From the NCBI GenBank assembly GCA_964620675.1, contig CAZUJU010000007.1:25030-89029 (forward strand): 64,000 nt of DNA. Reading direction: 5' to 3'. Origin of the DNA: CAYSFW01 sp964620675. Its GTDB lineage: Bacteria; Pseudomonadota; Gammaproteobacteria; UWMA-0217. Under the pieces are notes generated by a model. The model worked only from the letters and a program-made list of their open reading frames with translations, was not told the origin of the DNA and did not search any database. A program made the translations under genes and the position numbers. Below, in pieces: positions 62,284 to 64,000 of the stretch; position 1 is the first letter of the stretch; each line of letters starts with the position of its first letter.

Positions 62284-62574
62284 ATGCAGAACATCACCGA
62301 ATTCATGCGCGACGATCACGCCCATTGTGATGATTTGTTTACCACCGCCGTGATGCGGCGAGAACACGCGCAGATGCTCGAACTGATCGCGACGCTGGGT
62401 GCAGCGCTCACGCACCGCGCAACCGACACCTACCTCGGGACCGCCGAGACCCTGCTACTGCTGATCCGTCAGCACAACCTCAAGGACGCGCAGATCCGCT
62501 ATCCGGCCGCCGACCGTGCGTTGAGCGGTGAGTCCGAGGCGATCGTCACACGCCCGCAAGCGCGGGCGGACTGA
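62284..62574 (+). CDS. Haemerythrin-domain protein lacking the central helices
   Basis: The 96-residue protein starts ITEFMRDDHAHCDDLF, the usual first helix, but passes directly into VMRREHAQMLEL and ends with LIRQHNLKDAQIRYPAAD. Typical family members have about 50 more residues between, with the HFxxEExxLFPxF helix that supplies iron ligands. An in-frame deletion is the simplest reading. It probably cannot hold the normal di-iron site. Followed after 28 nt by the membrane protein gene. Confidence 0.75.
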   Translation: MQNITEFMRDDHAHCDDLFTTAVMRREHAQMLELIATLGAALTHRATDTYLGTAETLLLLIRQHNLKDAQIRYPAADRALSGESEAIVTRPQARAD

Positions 62575-62602
62575 TCAGCGCTAACGATCGCTTAGCCAGC
62601 CG

Positions 62603-63916
62603 ATGCCCAGCATACGCCCCGATTACGACGCCAGCCCGCCCTATTCGATCCCGATCCGGTTTTATTTGCTCGCGCCGGGCTGGCTGGTGCTCGCCGCCGT
62701 CGTCGCTTTGGGCGTCGATCCTGCGTGGGCGGCCAACCGTTGGCAGCCGGCAACCCTGGCGCTGACCCACCTGCTGACCCTGGGCTTTCTCGGTATGACC
62801 ATGGTGGGTTCCTTCATTCAGGTCGTCGGCGTGGTGGGCGGGGTCGCGTTGCCGGCGGTCGGTCCGGTCAGCACCCTCACGCTGGCGGGTCTGCTTGTCG
62901 GTACGCCAGCACTGGCATTCGGACTGCTGACCTCCGAACCGCTGGCGCTACAACTCGGCGCACTTGCACTCGGCGTGGGCGGGTTTGGGTTCGTCACCAT
63001 CGCCGGGATTGGATTGATGCGCGCGGCGCGCAACCCGATCGTCGCTTACGTGCGATTGGCCTGGTTTGCCCTGGCGCTGACGCTCGCGCTGGGGCTGGCG
63101 CTGGCCGGGGCGCTCGCCGGTTGGTGGCCACTCGCGGCGATCGTGACGCTGACCGATCTCCATGCCGCGTGGGGGTTGCTCGGTTGGGTGTTTCTGCTGG
63201 TGGTCGGGGTCGGATTAGAGGTGGTGCCTATGTTTCAGGTCACGCCTCCATATCCGCGCGCACTGATCCGTACGCTCGGCTGGGCCGTCGTTGCGGCGCT
63301 AGGTTTGCTCTCCGCGGCCCTGCCATTGGGCGGCGCCGCGGCGGACTGGCTCGCGATTCTGGCCGAGGTCATGCTCGCTGCCGCGGTGGCGGGCTTCGCA
63401 TTGACAACCCTGCGCCTCCAAGCACAACGCAGACGCAAGCTGCGCGACACCACCCTCGACTACTGGCGCCTGGCGATGGTCAGTCTTCTGCTCGCGGCGT
63501 TGCTGTCGCTGGTGCGTTTAGGCTTCCCCACAGCGCCCGATGGACGCTGGCAAGTGTTGCTCGGCATGGTGTTTCTACTCGGGTTCGCGGTGCCGGTGGT
63601 CAGCGGAATGCTGTACAAGATCGTGCCCTTCCTTGGGTGGCTGCACTTGCAGTCCGTACCCAACCGTCCGCGTCAGGGGCTACCCAATCCAATAGACCTG
63701 ATGCCCGACCGGGCGACGCGGCAGCAATACTGGGTCTATCTCGCCAGTGTGTTGATTCTCGCGCCTAGTCCGTGGCTGGGACGTCCGTGTATCGTTGTCG
63801 GCGCCACCGGCCTCGGGATCGCGGGGTTGTTGTTGTGGCTGCAGATCTGGCGTACGTGCCGGCGCCTCGAACAGTATGGTGTACGGGTCGCCTGGTGGCC
63901 CCACCGCGCCGCATGA
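62603..63916 (+). CDS. NnrS/haem-copper-oxidase-like multi-spanning membrane protein
   Basis: The 437-residue protein has about 12 membrane segments. Motif-like blocks THLLTLGFLGMTMVGSFIQVVGVV, read as two parts, and TLTDLHAAWGLLGW contain conserved histidines as in NnrS and haem-copper oxidase relatives. LGWLHLQS carries a further histidine. The grouping with haemerythrin and FmdE-like genes suggests a role in NO or nitrite stress or in copper/haem handling, but the ligand is unproven. Confidence 0.65.
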   Translation: MPSIRPDYDASPPYSIPIRFYLLAPGWLVLAAVVALGVDPAWAANRWQPATLALTHLLTLGFLGMTMVGSFIQVVGVVGGVALPAVGPVSTLTLAGLLVGTPALAFGLLTSEPLALQLGALALGVGGFGFVTIAGIGLMRAARNPIVAYVRLAWFALALTLALGLALAGALAGWWPLAAIVTLTDLHAAWGLLGWVFLLVVGVGLEVVPMFQVTPPYPRALIRTLGWAVVAALGLLSAALPLGGAAADWLAILAEVMLAAAVAGFALTTLRLQAQRRRKLRDTTLDYWRLAMVSLLLAALLSLVRLGFPTAPDGRWQVLLGMVFLLGFAVPVVSGMLYKIVPFLGWLHLQSVPNRPRQGLPNPIDLMPDRATRQQYWVYLASVLILAPSPWLGRPCIVVGATGLGIAGLLLWLQIWRTCRRLEQYGVRVAWWPHRAA

Positions 63917-63943
63917 GGCCGTTGTGAGCGTTGCGCCGCCGGG

Positions 63944-64000
63944 TTAGCTCATGCGCTCACGCAGCAGGCGCAACGAGCCACCGAGCGGTGCCGGCATCGC
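63944..64000 (-). CDS. 3' end of an unidentified gene
   Basis: On the minus strand the frame entering from the window edge reads AMPAPLGGSLRLLRERMS and stops at 63944-63946. Nineteen codons are too few for identification. It converges on the membrane protein gene. Confidence 0.3.
   Translation of the reverse strand, partial: AMPAPLGGSLRLLRERMS

Noticed and set aside
1..64000. CRISPR array, rRNA operon, prophage or complete insertion sequence
   Set aside because: No regularly spaced repeats, rRNA-like sequence, phage genes or intact transposase were seen; only the RAYT remnants.

Overview
The window is 64 kb of GC-rich, tightly packed bacterial chromosome with genes on both strands. The gene set includes LptD/SurA, TamA/TamB, MrdA/RodA/MltB/RlpA, LipA/LipB, HslR, the ribosomal oxygenase RoxA, a Pst phosphate operon and multihaem and haemerythrin proteins. 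It points to a gammaproteobacterium, probably a Chromatiales- or Ectothiorhodospiraceae-like lineage. That placement is inferred from gene content and order, not from a search. I see no rRNA, tRNA, CRISPR array or complete prophage.

1-13 kb holds the 3' end of a murU-like nucleotidyltransferase, an overlapping GCS2 ligase/AstE-like hydrolase pair, a YdcF-like membrane protein, lipA, the TamA-TamB export pair, a lipoprotein built from 11-residue repeats, a NUDIX hydrolase, lipB and a ybeD-like gene. 13-20 kb is the cell-wall elongation cluster on the minus strand (mrdA, rodA, mltB, rlpA, dacA, aminotransferase). Two copies of a 141-bp structured repeat (10566-10706 and 13053-13193) lie within or next to these clusters. 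20.6-26 kb carries adk, lptD, surA and pdxA.

26-35 kb is mixed: a PilZ protein followed by a decayed copy of its own C-terminus, a ferredoxin-reductase, a SAF-domain dehydrogenase, a metallo-beta-lactamase-fold hydrolase, a PhoD-like lipoprotein, a haemerythrin-like helical protein behind a candidate FNR/ANR site, a five-haem NapC/NirT cytochrome and a YpfJ-type metalloprotease. 35-43 kb is more accessory: an Aer-like chemoreceptor with a frameshift and a premature stop, an SDR/NTF2-like/MerR group, a CbiX-like/GNAT fusion, and a DUF4143 ATPase flanked by two wrecked copies of a REP-associated (RAYT) transposase. 43-54 kb returns to housekeeping: hslR, fumC, purB, roxA, an SLT transglycosylase, an unrecognised coiled-coil membrane protein, a TPR/SPOR lipoprotein, a YdcH-like protein and a glycosyltransferase.

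54.5-61.4 kb couples arsenic and phosphate: an ArsR-ArsC fusion, then a triple-repeat Pho box and pstS-pstC-pstA-pstB-phoU. 61.5-64 kb has an FmdE-like protein, a haemerythrin that lacks the middle of its domain, and a large haem-copper-oxidase/NnrS-like membrane protein, a set suggestive of nitrosative or oxygen chemistry.

The least ordinary items are the CbiX-GNAT fusion, the ArsR-ArsC fusion with an operator over its own start codon, the paired 141-bp repeats, the RAYT-bracketed ATPase, an 11-C homopolymer inside dacA, and the shortened haemerythrin.
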